From Rhodospirillales bacterium (GTDB taxonomy: Bacteria; Pseudomonadota; Alphaproteobacteria; Rhodospirillales; Shumkoniaceae), in assembly GCA_028281785.1 (NCBI GenBank), contig JANQJG010000143.1:1-49533 (forward strand): 49,533 nt of DNA, in the 5' to 3' direction. The notes below the pieces were generated by a model. That model saw nothing but the letters and a program-made list of their open reading frames with translations, had not been told where the DNA came from and did not search any database. Shown here piece by piece: positions 19,033-27,038 of the stretch (position 1 is the first letter of the stretch; each line of letters begins with the position of its first letter). Position numbers and translations under genes: made by a program.

Positions 19033-19116
19033 TCGGCCGTCGCGGCACCATCGGGTCCTTGATTCGACGGGGGTAGATCGCTAGGTTTCCGGGCAATCGA
19101 GCTGGGTCCGAATTGT

Positions 19117-19140
19117 CCCGCCTTCGCGCGGGTTTTTTTT
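19117..19140 (+). terminator. Rho-independent terminator before crcB
   Basis: CCCGC (19117-19121) pairs with GCGGG (19128-19132) around a six-base loop, followed directly by eight T residues. It separates the protease-rarA-DUF429 run from crcB. It could also attenuate transcription entering crcB. Confidence 0.75.
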
Positions 19141-19186
19141 GGCCGGGGCACCGGGACGCCCCACGAATGATGGGTTGGTGCGTGCC

Positions 19187-19573
19187 ATGACGCCAAAGAT
19201 CCTTGCCTGCATCGCTGCCGGCGGCGCGGTCGGAGCCGTCGGGCGCTATGTGGTCTCGTCCCATGTCTCGGGGGTTTTCGGGACTCACTTCCCGTTCGGC
19301 ACGCTGGCCGTCAATATCATTGGCACCCTGATTCTGGGCATTCTCGTCGCGATCGCGGGCGAGACCTGGTCGCAGGCGACGGCCCTGCGCGCCTTCCTCG
19401 TCGTCGGCGTGCTTGGCGCCTTCACGACCTTCTCCCTGTTCTCCCATGAGCTCTTTGTCTTCGTCGAACGCGGCGATTATGGGATCGCCGCTTTCTATGC
19501 CACGTCGTCTGTACTGTCCTGTCTGCTGGGGTTTTACGTCGGTCACGTGGTTTCGCGGCAGTTTCTGGGATGA
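19187..19573 (+). CDS. crcB: Fluoride channel CrcB/Fluc
   Basis: Fluc channels export fluoride as dual-topology dimers. The 128-residue product has four hydrophobic segments with GGAVGAVGRYVVS, PFGTLAVNIIGTLILG (the polar Asn in TM2) and GVLGAFTTFSLFSHE (the TM3 Phe track and TTFS), all family hallmarks. The start is set at MTPKILACIAAGG; an open frame continues upstream. Its stop overlaps the next ATG (ATGA). Confidence 0.95.
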   Translation: MTPKILACIAAGGAVGAVGRYVVSSHVSGVFGTHFPFGTLAVNIIGTLILGILVAIAGETWSQATALRAFLVVGVLGAFTTFSLFSHELFVFVERGDYGIAAFYATSSVLSCLLGFYVGHVVSRQFLG

Positions 19574-20550
19574 CGGGGGTTCAAACCCTCACCGTCGAAG
19601 GCGAGGAAGCGGGCCAAAGGCTCGATCGCTGGTTCAAGCGCCATTTCCCCGTCCTCACCCATGGGCGGTTGGAGAAGATGCTTCGCACCGGGCAGGTCCG
19701 GGTCGATGGCCGGCGCGCGCGGGCGAACACCCGGCTGGAGGCCGGACAATCGGTCCGCATTCCGCCCATCGAGCCGGAAGCACGCCCGGTGCCGTCCCCC
19801 GTTCCCTCGATATCTAAGGCCGAGGCGGATGCGCTCCGCGCGACGGTGCTGTTTCGCGACGATCTGCTGCTCGCGATCAACAAGCCGCCCGGGCTTGCGG
19901 TCCAGGGAGGGACGGGCACGCGGCGGCACCTCGATGCGATGCTGGACGCGCTGCGTTTCGACGCGGCGGAGCGTCCCCGGCTCGTGCACCGCCTGGACAA
20001 GGACACCTCGGGCGTGCTGCTGCTCGCCCGCAATCGAAAGGCGGCGGCTCAGTTGACGTCGGCGTTTCGCTCGCGGGCCGCGCGTAAGCTCTACTGGGCC
20101 GTTGTCGTCGGCGTTCCACGACCTCGGCAGGGACGTATCGACCGGCCCCTTGCCAAGGCGCCGGGACGCCAGGGCGAACGAATGGTCCTGGACCAGGAGG
20201 ACGGCAAGCGGGCGGTCTCGCTCTACCGTGTGGTCGAACATGCCGGCAAGCGGGCCGCCTGGCTGGCGCTGGAACCGCTGACGGGCCGCACGCACCAGCT
20301 CAGGGTCCATGCGGCGGCGTTGGGGACACCCATTCTCGGGGATGGAAAGTATGGGGGGTCGGGTGCCTTCCTGACGGGCAGCCTGAGCCGCAAGCTGCAT
20401 CTTCACGCGCGGGCGATCCGCATGCCGCGTCCCGGCGGAGACTGGCTCGAGGTCACCGCGCCGCTTCCCAGGCATATGCAGGCCACTTGGCGCTTCCTGG
20501 GGTTCGACGAGGGGGCCGGGGGCGCCGGTTTTCTCGATCCGGCGAAGTGA
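19570..20550 (+). CDS. RluC/RluD-family 23S rRNA pseudouridine synthase
   Basis: It converts uridine to pseudouridine in 23S rRNA. An S4 RNA-binding domain covers about residues 14-65 (QRLDRWFKRHFP, LRTGQVRVDGRRA). The catalytic domain has INKPPGLAVQGG, Asp143 in HRLDKDTSGVLLLA, and LTGRTHQLRVHAAALG. Length 326 suits RluC rather than the single-domain enzymes; specificity for particular positions is inferred. crcB-rluC adjacency with an ATGA overlap suggests one transcript. Confidence 0.92.
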   Translation: MTGVQTLTVEGEEAGQRLDRWFKRHFPVLTHGRLEKMLRTGQVRVDGRRARANTRLEAGQSVRIPPIEPEARPVPSPVPSISKAEADALRATVLFRDDLLLAINKPPGLAVQGGTGTRRHLDAMLDALRFDAAERPRLVHRLDKDTSGVLLLARNRKAAAQLTSAFRSRAARKLYWAVVVGVPRPRQGRIDRPLAKAPGRQGERMVLDQEDGKRAVSLYRVVEHAGKRAAWLALEPLTGRTHQLRVHAAALGTPILGDGKYGGSGAFLTGSLSRKLHLHARAIRMPRPGGDWLEVTAPLPRHMQATWRFLGFDEGAGGAGFLDPAK

Positions 20551-20640
20551 GCGACTAGAGACAGTGGGGGATACGAATGGGGCAGGCCGATACCGGCGTC
20601 TGGACCCCTGGCAATCCGGGCCGGACATAGCGGGTGATTG

Positions 20641-21609
20641 ATGGCGAGTCACGCGACAATACTGATTATCGGTCTAGTGATTACACTCCTGGGCGCCGAG
20701 CTTTTGGTGCGGGGCGCGGTTTTCCTCGCGCGTCGGCTGAAGGTCTCGGAGATGGTCGTCGGCCTGACGGTCGTGGCCTATGGGACCACCGCGCCGGAAG
20801 CGGTCGTCAGCATCAAGGCCACGCTGCAGGGGGTGCCGGCGATCGCGGTCGGCAACGTGGTGGGCAGCAACATCGCCAACATCCTGCTGATCCTCGGGCT
20901 GGCGGCAACGATCTCGCCAATCCGGCTGGAGGGAAGAACCCCCAGCCGGGGGGCTTGGCTGGCCCTCGCGGCGGCGCTTTTGTTTATTGTCCTCGCCTTC
21001 ACCGGTACCCTCACCTGGATGTCGGGTCTGGTATTGATCACGCTGGCCATCTCGACCACCATTTTCGGTTATATTGCGGACCGCAAGGATCAAGCCACGA
21101 TTGCGCAGTACGCCGAGGAGGTCAGCGACTTCTCGGGCCAGATCCGTTCGCTGCCGGTCGCGTTTCTTTTCGTGATCGCGGGCGCTGCCGGGGTGATCAT
21201 CGGTGCCCACTACCTGATCGAGAGCGCGGTCGCCATGGCCCGGATTCTGGGGGTGTCTGAGGTTGTTATCGGGCTGACCCTGGTGGCTGTCGGGACCTCC
21301 CTGCCCGAGCTTGCGACGGCCGTCGTCGCGGCGCTGCGCGGACATCCGCAGGTGGCCGCCGGAAACGTGCTCGGCGCCAATGTGTTCAACGTGCTCGTCA
21401 TCCTTGGAATCGCCTCCATGCTCCGCCCCATCGCCATCGACCCGAAAATCGCCGCCTTCGACATGTGGGCCATGCTGGCGGCCACGGCGGTCCTGCTCGT
21501 TTGCGTGGCTTGGCGGCGAGGGATAAGCCGGGTCGTCGGGCTTTTGTTGCTGTTTTCCTATGGTGTCTACATCGCGGCGCAGTTTTTCGGCATGTCGGGG
21601 GTTGCCTGA
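20641..21609 (+). CDS. Ca2+/cation antiporter (CaCA superfamily, YrbG-like)
   Basis: It is a sodium/calcium exchanger-type inner-membrane protein with two inverted alpha repeats. Repeat 1 reads GLTVVAYGTTAPEAVVSI and AVGNVVGSNIANILLILGL; repeat 2 reads GLTLVAVGTSLPELATAVVA and AAGNVLGANVFNVLVILG. The acidic residues of the two PE motifs are the ion site. About ten TM segments, 322 residues. I chose ATG 20641; a TTG lies one codon upstream. Ion preference cannot be read from sequence. Confidence 0.9.
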   Translation: MASHATILIIGLVITLLGAELLVRGAVFLARRLKVSEMVVGLTVVAYGTTAPEAVVSIKATLQGVPAIAVGNVVGSNIANILLILGLAATISPIRLEGRTPSRGAWLALAAALLFIVLAFTGTLTWMSGLVLITLAISTTIFGYIADRKDQATIAQYAEEVSDFSGQIRSLPVAFLFVIAGAAGVIIGAHYLIESAVAMARILGVSEVVIGLTLVAVGTSLPELATAVVAALRGHPQVAAGNVLGANVFNVLVILGIASMLRPIAIDPKIAAFDMWAMLAATAVLLVCVAWRRGISRVVGLLLLFSYGVYIAAQFFGMSGVA

Positions 21610-21630
21610 GGCCCGTCTCCTGTGACATGT

Positions 21631-21665
21631 CCTGAGCACAAAGAAAACAAAACGATATGCTCAGG
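21631..21665 (+). promoter_or_regulatory. Inverted repeat overlapping the SD of the aminotransferase gene
   Basis: CCTGAGCA (21631-21638) and TGCTCAGG (21658-21665) are perfect complements around an A-rich 19-base loop. The 3' arm contains the first three bases of the likely SD AGGA (21663-21666), 7 bp from the ATG. Folding would partly hide the SD. A role in control is inferred. Confidence 0.35.
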
Positions 21666-21673
21666 AATTTCCC

Positions 21674-22888
21674 ATGGCCGCGCTTGACTCCCATAATACC
21701 GCAAAGACCATCGCCCCCGCTGCCTTGGCGCCGGCCGCAGCCATGGCGCGGCTGGGCACGGAGACCGCTTTCGATGTGCTTGCCAAGGCCAAGGCCATGG
21801 AGGAGGCGGGGCGCGACATCATCAACTTGGGCATCGGCCAGCCGGATTTTCACACGCCGCCTCATATCGTCGAGGCCGCGGTTCGGGCGCTGCGCGACGG
21901 GCATCACGGCTATACGCCCGCCAATGGCGCCCTGGCCCTGCGCGAGGCGGTGGCCGAGGACATCGCCACGCATCGGTGTGTGACAGTGCGTCCCGACAGC
22001 GTCCTTGTCGTGCCGGGCGGCAAGGTCACCATGTTCTTCGCGATCCTGATGTTCGGCGAGCCCGGCGCGGAGATTCTTTATCCGAACCCTGGCTTCCCGA
22101 TCTACGAGTCGGTCATCAACTTCACCGGGGCCAAGGCCGTCCCTATCCCCTTGCATGAGGAGACGGGGTTCTCCTTCTCCGCCGAGGAGGTATTGTCGAA
22201 GATCGGGCCGGCGACGCGGCTGATCATCCTCAACAGCCCGGCCAACCCGACCGGCGGAGTCGTTCCGAGGGAGGAATTCGACCGCTTGGTCGAGGGGCTG
22301 GCGGCGCATCCGCAGGTCGCGATCCTGAGTGACGAGATCTACAGCCGCATGCTCTATGACGGCCAGGCGCATGTCAGCCTGCTGGAGTACCCCGCCATTC
22401 GCGATCGCCTTATTCTGCTCGACGGCTGGAGCAAGACCTACGCCATGACCGGCTGGCGGATGGGCTACAGCGTCTGGCCGGACTCCTTGATCGAGCGGGC
22501 GACGCGGCTGGCCATCAACTGTCATTCCTGCGTCAACGCGGCGGCCCAGCAGGCGGGAATCGAGGCCCTCAGGGGGCCGCAGGATGCGGTCGAGACCATG
22601 GTCGCGGCCTTCGACGAGCGGCGCGAGGTCGTGGTCGAGGAGTTGAACCGGATCCCGGGGTTCCGTTGCGCGGTTCCGGGCGGCGCGTTCTATGCCTTTC
22701 CCAATATCACGGGGACCGGATATACAGCGCGTGAGCTGCAGGACAAGCTCCTGGAGGAGGTCGGGGTGGCGACCGTCGCCGGCACCAGCTTCGGCGCCTA
22801 TGGCGAGGGCTATCTCCGCTTTTCCTACGCCAACAGCGTCGCCAACATCCGAGAGGCGATGAACCGCATCCGAAGCTGTTTGACCTGA
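21674..22888 (+). CDS. Class I/II PLP-dependent aminotransferase (AspC/AAT-like)
   Basis: Fold type I aminotransferases move an amino group between an amino acid and a keto acid. The 404-residue product has NLGIGQPDFHTPPHIVEAA, NSPANPTGG, Asp220 in SDEIYS, the PLP lysine Lys254 in GWSKTYAMTGWRMGY, and a late Arg in LRFSYANS. It sits 61 bp before dhaK, so it may belong to the catabolic block downstream, or it may be independent. Amino donor is unknown. Confidence 0.9.
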   Translation: MAALDSHNTAKTIAPAALAPAAAMARLGTETAFDVLAKAKAMEEAGRDIINLGIGQPDFHTPPHIVEAAVRALRDGHHGYTPANGALALREAVAEDIATHRCVTVRPDSVLVVPGGKVTMFFAILMFGEPGAEILYPNPGFPIYESVINFTGAKAVPIPLHEETGFSFSAEEVLSKIGPATRLIILNSPANPTGGVVPREEFDRLVEGLAAHPQVAILSDEIYSRMLYDGQAHVSLLEYPAIRDRLILLDGWSKTYAMTGWRMGYSVWPDSLIERATRLAINCHSCVNAAAQQAGIEALRGPQDAVETMVAAFDERREVVVEELNRIPGFRCAVPGGAFYAFPNITGTGYTARELQDKLLEEVGVATVAGTSFGAYGEGYLRFSYANSVANIREAMNRIRSCLT

Positions 22889-22889
22889 C

Positions 22890-22924
22890 GCCGCTCGGCT
22901 AGACTGGAGTGAACGTCGAGCGGC
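22890..22924 (+). repeat. Inverted repeat between the aminotransferase gene and dhaK
   Basis: GCCGCTCG (22890-22897) pairs perfectly with CGAGCGGC (22917-22924), with a 19-base loop. It begins two bases after the aminotransferase stop and ends before the dhaK SD. No T run follows, so it may be a weak terminator or an mRNA-stabilising hairpin. Confidence 0.35.
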
Positions 22925-22949
22925 CACAAAACCAAACGAGGAGGGGACT

Positions 22950-23948
22950 GTGAAGAAGATCCTGAACGAGGCCTATGCCTATGTCGACGAGATGCTCGTC
23001 GGTCTTTGCGCGGCGCATCCGGAGTTCTACGCGCAAGCGGGTGAGGGTGGCCGTGTCATTAAGCGGCCGGACGCGCCGGTGTCGGGCAAGGTGGGGCTGG
23101 TCACGGGCGGTGGCTCCGGCCATCTGCCGGTCTTTGCCGGCTATATCGGCCCCGGCCTTCTCGACGCGGCGGCGATCGGCGACGTGTTCGCCTCGCCATC
23201 GGCGGATCAGATGGCCGACGCGATGCGGGCCGCCAATGGCGGTGCCGGGGTGCTTCGCGTTTACGGCAACTATGGCGGCGATGTCATGAACTTCGACATG
23301 GCCGGCGACATCGTGGAGATGGAGGACATCCGCGCGACGAGCGTGGTTCTCGCCGACGACGTGGCCAGCGCCAAGCCCGAGGAGGCGGAGAAGCGGCGCG
23401 GCGTGGCCGGTATGGTCTACACGTTCAAGATCGCGGGCGCGGCGGCGGATGCCGGCAAGGACCTGGACGAGGTGACGCGGATCGCGCAGAAGGCGGCCGA
23501 TTCCTGCCGGTCGATCGGGGCCGCGCTGACCCCTTGCACGGTTCCCCAGGCCGGCAAGCCGACTTTCGAGATCGCCGAGGACGAAATGGAAATGGGCATG
23601 GGTATCCACGGCGAGCCTGGGGTCTGGCGTGGCAAGCTCAAGAAGGCCGATGAGATCGCCGAGGAAATGGTGGACATGTTGCTCGCCGACATGCCGCTTG
23701 CCCGGGGCGACCGGATGTCGCCGCTGATCAACAGCCTCGGCGCGACGCCGCCGGAGGAGCTTTACATCCTCTATCGCGTCGTGAAACGTCGCCTCGACGA
23801 GTTGGGCGTGGAGATCGTCATGCCGCTGGTCGGGCGCTACGCGACCTCGATGGAGATGTCGGGCGTCTCCTTCACCTTCTGCCGCCTGGACGAGGAGCTG
23901 GAAGGGTACCTCAAGGCGCCTGCGGCCTGCGGCTTCTGGAGGGTCTGA
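22950..23948 (+). CDS. dhaK: Dihydroxyacetone kinase-type subunit DhaK
   Basis: DhaK binds a short-chain ketose such as dihydroxyacetone covalently through a His. The 332-residue product has GGGSGHLPVFAGY (residues 53-65), NYGGDVMNFDMA, and the substrate His220 in GMGIHGEPG. Start GTG with GAGGAGGGG upstream. dhaL follows after 3 bp. No DhaM or EI-type phosphotransferase gene is nearby, so the pair may use ATP, or phosphorylate another ketose such as erythrulose. The symbol denotes the family. Confidence 0.9.
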   Translation: MKKILNEAYAYVDEMLVGLCAAHPEFYAQAGEGGRVIKRPDAPVSGKVGLVTGGGSGHLPVFAGYIGPGLLDAAAIGDVFASPSADQMADAMRAANGGAGVLRVYGNYGGDVMNFDMAGDIVEMEDIRATSVVLADDVASAKPEEAEKRRGVAGMVYTFKIAGAAADAGKDLDEVTRIAQKAADSCRSIGAALTPCTVPQAGKPTFEIAEDEMEMGMGIHGEPGVWRGKLKKADEIAEEMVDMLLADMPLARGDRMSPLINSLGATPPEELYILYRVVKRRLDELGVEIVMPLVGRYATSMEMSGVSFTFCRLDEELEGYLKAPAACGFWRV

Positions 23949-23951
23949 GCG

Positions 23952-24557
23952 ATGGCCCTCACAAGCGCGGCCCTGGCCGACGGGCTGGGGCGGATCGGGG
24001 ATCGGCTGGAGGCCTCGGCGGACGAGCTCAATGCCCTGGACGCCAAGATCGGCGATGGCGATCTCGGCGTCACGATGACGCGGATCAGCCGCGAAATGCG
24101 GGGGGTCCTCCCGGACCTCCCGGACGACCTTGGCATGGCGTTCATGAAATGCGTGCAGTCGGTGACCAAGGCCTCGGGGTCGAGCTACGCGACCCTGGTG
24201 GCCACGGCGCTGATGAGCGTGGCCAAGGCGACGCGGGGCAAGACCGAGCTGCCGTGGGGCGAGCTGTCCCCGCTGCTCGGCGGGGCGCTGGAGGCGATGC
24301 GGGCGCGGGGCAAGTCCGAACTCGGCCAGAAGACCGTGCTCGACGCGGTCGAGGCGGCGCGGGCCGCGACCGAGGGGCTGGACGAGCCCGAGGCCATCCG
24401 GACGGCTGCTGCCAAGGCCGTCGATGACGCGCTCGAGGCCTTTCGCGAGAAGCCGAACCTCGCCGGGCGCGCCCGCATATGGTCGGAGAAGAGCGTCGGC
24501 CTGGACGATCCCGGCATGGTCGCCTTCCAGCGCATGATCGATGGACTCGCCAGCTGA
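23952..24557 (+). CDS. dhaL: Dihydroxyacetone kinase-type subunit DhaL
   Basis: DhaL carries the nucleotide for the DhaK reaction. The 201-residue all-helical product has the magnesium-ligand motif LDAKIGDGDLGVTMTR near residues 29-45, and the family segments KASGSSYATLVATAL and LGQKTVLDAVEAA, ending GLDDPGMVAFQRM. Three bases separate it from dhaK. Whether the bound nucleotide is a permanent ADP or exchangeable ATP cannot be told. Confidence 0.9.
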   Translation: MALTSAALADGLGRIGDRLEASADELNALDAKIGDGDLGVTMTRISREMRGVLPDLPDDLGMAFMKCVQSVTKASGSSYATLVATALMSVAKATRGKTELPWGELSPLLGGALEAMRARGKSELGQKTVLDAVEAARAATEGLDEPEAIRTAAAKAVDDALEAFREKPNLAGRARIWSEKSVGLDDPGMVAFQRMIDGLAS

Positions 24558-24599
24558 TCTTCAGGTGCCGGGTGGCGACCGGAAAAGGGGAGGGACCCG

Positions 24600-25367
24600 A
24601 TGTACCGGGAGAACATCCTGCGGAAACGTCTGCGGTCGGGGCGGAAGCTGTTCGGCTGCTGGGTTCAGATCACCGACCCGGCGGTCACGGAGATCTTGAG
24701 CTATGTCGGCCTCGACTTCCTGCTCGTCGACAACGAGCATGGTCCGGGCGACGTCCTGACCGTCGTCAATCAGCTTCGCGCCGCCGCGGCCACGGAGACG
24801 ACGCTGGTCATCCGGGTTCCCTGGAACGATTCCGTCTATCTCAAGAAGATCCTGGATATCGGGGCCGAGGCGGTCATGATCCCGATGATCGAGACGGCGG
24901 AGCAGGCGGCGGCGGCCGTGGCCGCCTGCCGCTACCCGCCACGCGGCATCCGCGGGATCGCCCATACGGACGCGCGGGCCTCGGACTATGGCCTGAAGGG
25001 TATGGAGTATCTCGACACCGCGTCGGACAACATCTTCGTCATCTGCCAGATCGAGAGCGTCGCCGGTGTCGAAAACGCCGACGCGATCGCGGCGGTTGAC
25101 GGAGTCGACATGGTGCTTGTCGGCCCCTTCGATCTGTCGGCCAGCCTCGACCGCCCCGCCGACTTCGACAACCCACGCCACAAGGAGTTGATGGCGGAGG
25201 TCGAGGCGGCGGTGAAGAAGGCTGGGATCTATCTGGGGACGACACCCTATGGCGGTCACAGTCCCGACGTGCTGTTCGAACGGGGCTTTGATCTTGTTGT
25301 CGGCAAGGCCGATGTGGGAATGCTGCGCGACGCCGCGCTTGAGCAGGTCGCGGCCCACAAGCCATAG
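24600..25367 (+). CDS. HpcH/HpaI-family class II aldolase
   Basis: These metal-dependent aldolases cleave 4-hydroxy-2-oxo acids or related compounds into pyruvate and an aldehyde. The 255-residue product has LVDNEHGPGD with the catalytic His, metal ligands Glu in VICQIESVAG and Asp in VGPFDLSASL, and RGIAHTDARASDYG. It begins 42 bp after dhaL. With DhaKL it could split a sugar-derived acid to a C3 product that is then phosphorylated; this link is inferred. Confidence 0.9.
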   Translation: MYRENILRKRLRSGRKLFGCWVQITDPAVTEILSYVGLDFLLVDNEHGPGDVLTVVNQLRAAAATETTLVIRVPWNDSVYLKKILDIGAEAVMIPMIETAEQAAAAVAACRYPPRGIRGIAHTDARASDYGLKGMEYLDTASDNIFVICQIESVAGVENADAIAAVDGVDMVLVGPFDLSASLDRPADFDNPRHKELMAEVEAAVKKAGIYLGTTPYGGHSPDVLFERGFDLVVGKADVGMLRDAALEQVAAHKP

Positions 25368-25537
25368 GCCGGGTCTTTATTGATCCATGGTGCCGGAGTG
25401 GATCCGGAGCCAAAACGGTTGACCGCGGCTCTTGGTTGCGGCTCTATGAACGATGCAAGAAAGAAGGCGATTGTGTTCGCCGGCAAGAGCTTCCGCCCCC
25501 CTTGGACGGAAACAACGCTCAACAGTGGAGGTCATCG

Positions 25538-26512
25538 ATGAAAATACTGAGAACTGCAAAGACCCTCATGCTGGCCACGATAGGGGCCGCTCTGATGGCG
25601 GGAGCTGCCGCGGCCGCTTACCCGGAACGGCCGATCACGGTTGTCGTGCCGTGGGGGGCCGGGGGCGGTACCGACTTTACGGGTCGTCTGATCGCGACCG
25701 TGATGCAGAAGAAGCTCGGCGTGCCGGTGAACGTCGTCAACCGCACGGGTGGCCAGGGCGTGGTCGGCCATTCGGCGATCGCTAACGCCAAGCCGGATGG
25801 CTACACGCTGGGCGTCGCGACGGTGGAAATCGTCATGATGCATTGGGTCGGGCTGACCGACCTGACTTACAAAAACTACACGTCGATCGGTCTCTACAAC
25901 GCCGATCCGGCGGGCGTGCAGGTGGCCGCCGACTCGCCGTGGCAGGACGTGAAGAGCCTGCTCGCGGACATCAAGGCCAATCCCGGCAAGTTCAAGGGGT
26001 CCGGCACCGCGCAGGGCGGCATCTGGCATCTGGCATTGGCCGGGATGCTGAAGACCGCCGGCATCGATCCCAACGCGGCGCCATGGGTGCCCAGCAAGGG
26101 CGCGGCCCCCGGCCTTAAGGAACTGGTCGCCGGCGGCGTCTCCATCGTGACCTGCTCGCCGACCGAGGCGGCCCCGTTGCGCGATGCCGGCAAGGTCCGG
26201 ATCCTGGCGGTGATGGGGGACGAGCGCATGAAGGCCTTCCCCGATGTTCCGACGCTGAAGGAGGATGCCGGCGTCGACTGGGCCATTGGCGCTTGGCGTG
26301 GGCTCACGGGCCCGGCCGGTCTGCCCCAGGAGGTGACGGACAAGCTCGTCGCGACCTTCGCCGAGGTCGTCAAGGACCCCGACTTCGTGGACGGCATGAA
26401 CAAGCGCGGGTTCCCGATCGTCTACAAGGCGCCCGCCGACCACATCGAGTTCATGAAGACCAGCGATGTCAATATGGGCGAGGTGATGAAGGCGATCGGC
26501 CTGGCGAAGTGA
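25538..26512 (+). CDS. Tripartite tricarboxylate transporter solute-binding protein (TctC/Bug)
   Basis: Periplasmic receptor of a TTT transporter. I set the start at ATG 25538 (GGAGGT 5 bp upstream), giving a signal peptide MKILRTAKTLMLATIGAALM ending near AAAA|YPERP; codons further upstream are not family-like. The mature part has PITVVVPWGAGGGTDFTGRL, the Bug ligand loop, and the late PTLKEDAGVDW and RGLTGPAGLPQEV segments. The 324-residue length is normal. A 170-bp gap precedes it. Ligand unknown. Confidence 0.92.
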   Translation: MKILRTAKTLMLATIGAALMAGAAAAAYPERPITVVVPWGAGGGTDFTGRLIATVMQKKLGVPVNVVNRTGGQGVVGHSAIANAKPDGYTLGVATVEIVMMHWVGLTDLTYKNYTSIGLYNADPAGVQVAADSPWQDVKSLLADIKANPGKFKGSGTAQGGIWHLALAGMLKTAGIDPNAAPWVPSKGAAPGLKELVAGGVSIVTCSPTEAAPLRDAGKVRILAVMGDERMKAFPDVPTLKEDAGVDWAIGAWRGLTGPAGLPQEVTDKLVATFAEVVKDPDFVDGMNKRGFPIVYKAPADHIEFMKTSDVNMGEVMKAIGLAK

Positions 26513-26555
26513 CGCACGCTTAGGGCGTTAACACGACGAACGCGCCGAAGGTGTC

Positions 26556-27032
26556 ATGCGCCTGAATGACGCTGTCCTCGGGGTGATCCTGCTGTTGTTC
26601 GCGGCGGCGGTCATCGTTCACGCGCAGACGTCGTTTCCTGGATTGCCGGGCCAGGACTATGGCCCGGCTTTCTTTCCCACGGTCATCGGCAGCGGCCTCG
26701 CCCTGTGCGGCATCATCTTCGTCATCCAGGGGGTTGCCCGGCTGCGCGAGGTTCCGCTTGTCCGATTGGGGTCATGGGCATCCTCCTCGCGCCACGTGGC
26801 CAACCTCCTCGTCGTCCTGGGCGCGCTTCTGTTCTATATCCTGCTCTCGGACATCCTCGGCTTCTTCATCACCTCGACGGTCCTGCTGACAGGGCTCCTG
26901 GTGCAGTTCCGCAACCGTTTCCTGCCGTCCCTCGGCATGGCGGTGGCCGCGACCTTCGTCGTCCACTTCTTCTTCTACAAGATGCTTCTGGTGCCCCTGC
27001 CATGGGGGTTCCTTGAGCCCTTCGCCTGGTAG
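26556..27032 (+). CDS. Tripartite tricarboxylate transporter small membrane subunit (TctB)
   Basis: Four hydrophobic segments in 158 residues: LNDAVLGVILLLFAAAVIVH, PAFFPTVIGSGLALCGIIFV, VANLLVVLGALLFYILL and a C-terminal pair with VVHFFFYKMLLVPLPWGFLE. The GPAFFP motif and the VPLPWG end are typical of TctB. It lies between tctC and tctA, 6 bp before tctA. Confidence 0.88.
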   Translation: MRLNDAVLGVILLLFAAAVIVHAQTSFPGLPGQDYGPAFFPTVIGSGLALCGIIFVIQGVARLREVPLVRLGSWASSSRHVANLLVVLGALLFYILLSDILGFFITSTVLLTGLLVQFRNRFLPSLGMAVAATFVVHFFFYKMLLVPLPWGFLEPFAW

Positions 27033-27038
27033 CCCGCC

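Noticed and set aside
19033..19186. A fluoride riboswitch before crcB
   Set aside because: I looked for the conserved GG-x-GATGGC start and the later GCTGATG segment in the leader and could not lay out the pseudoknot. Only a terminator was found.
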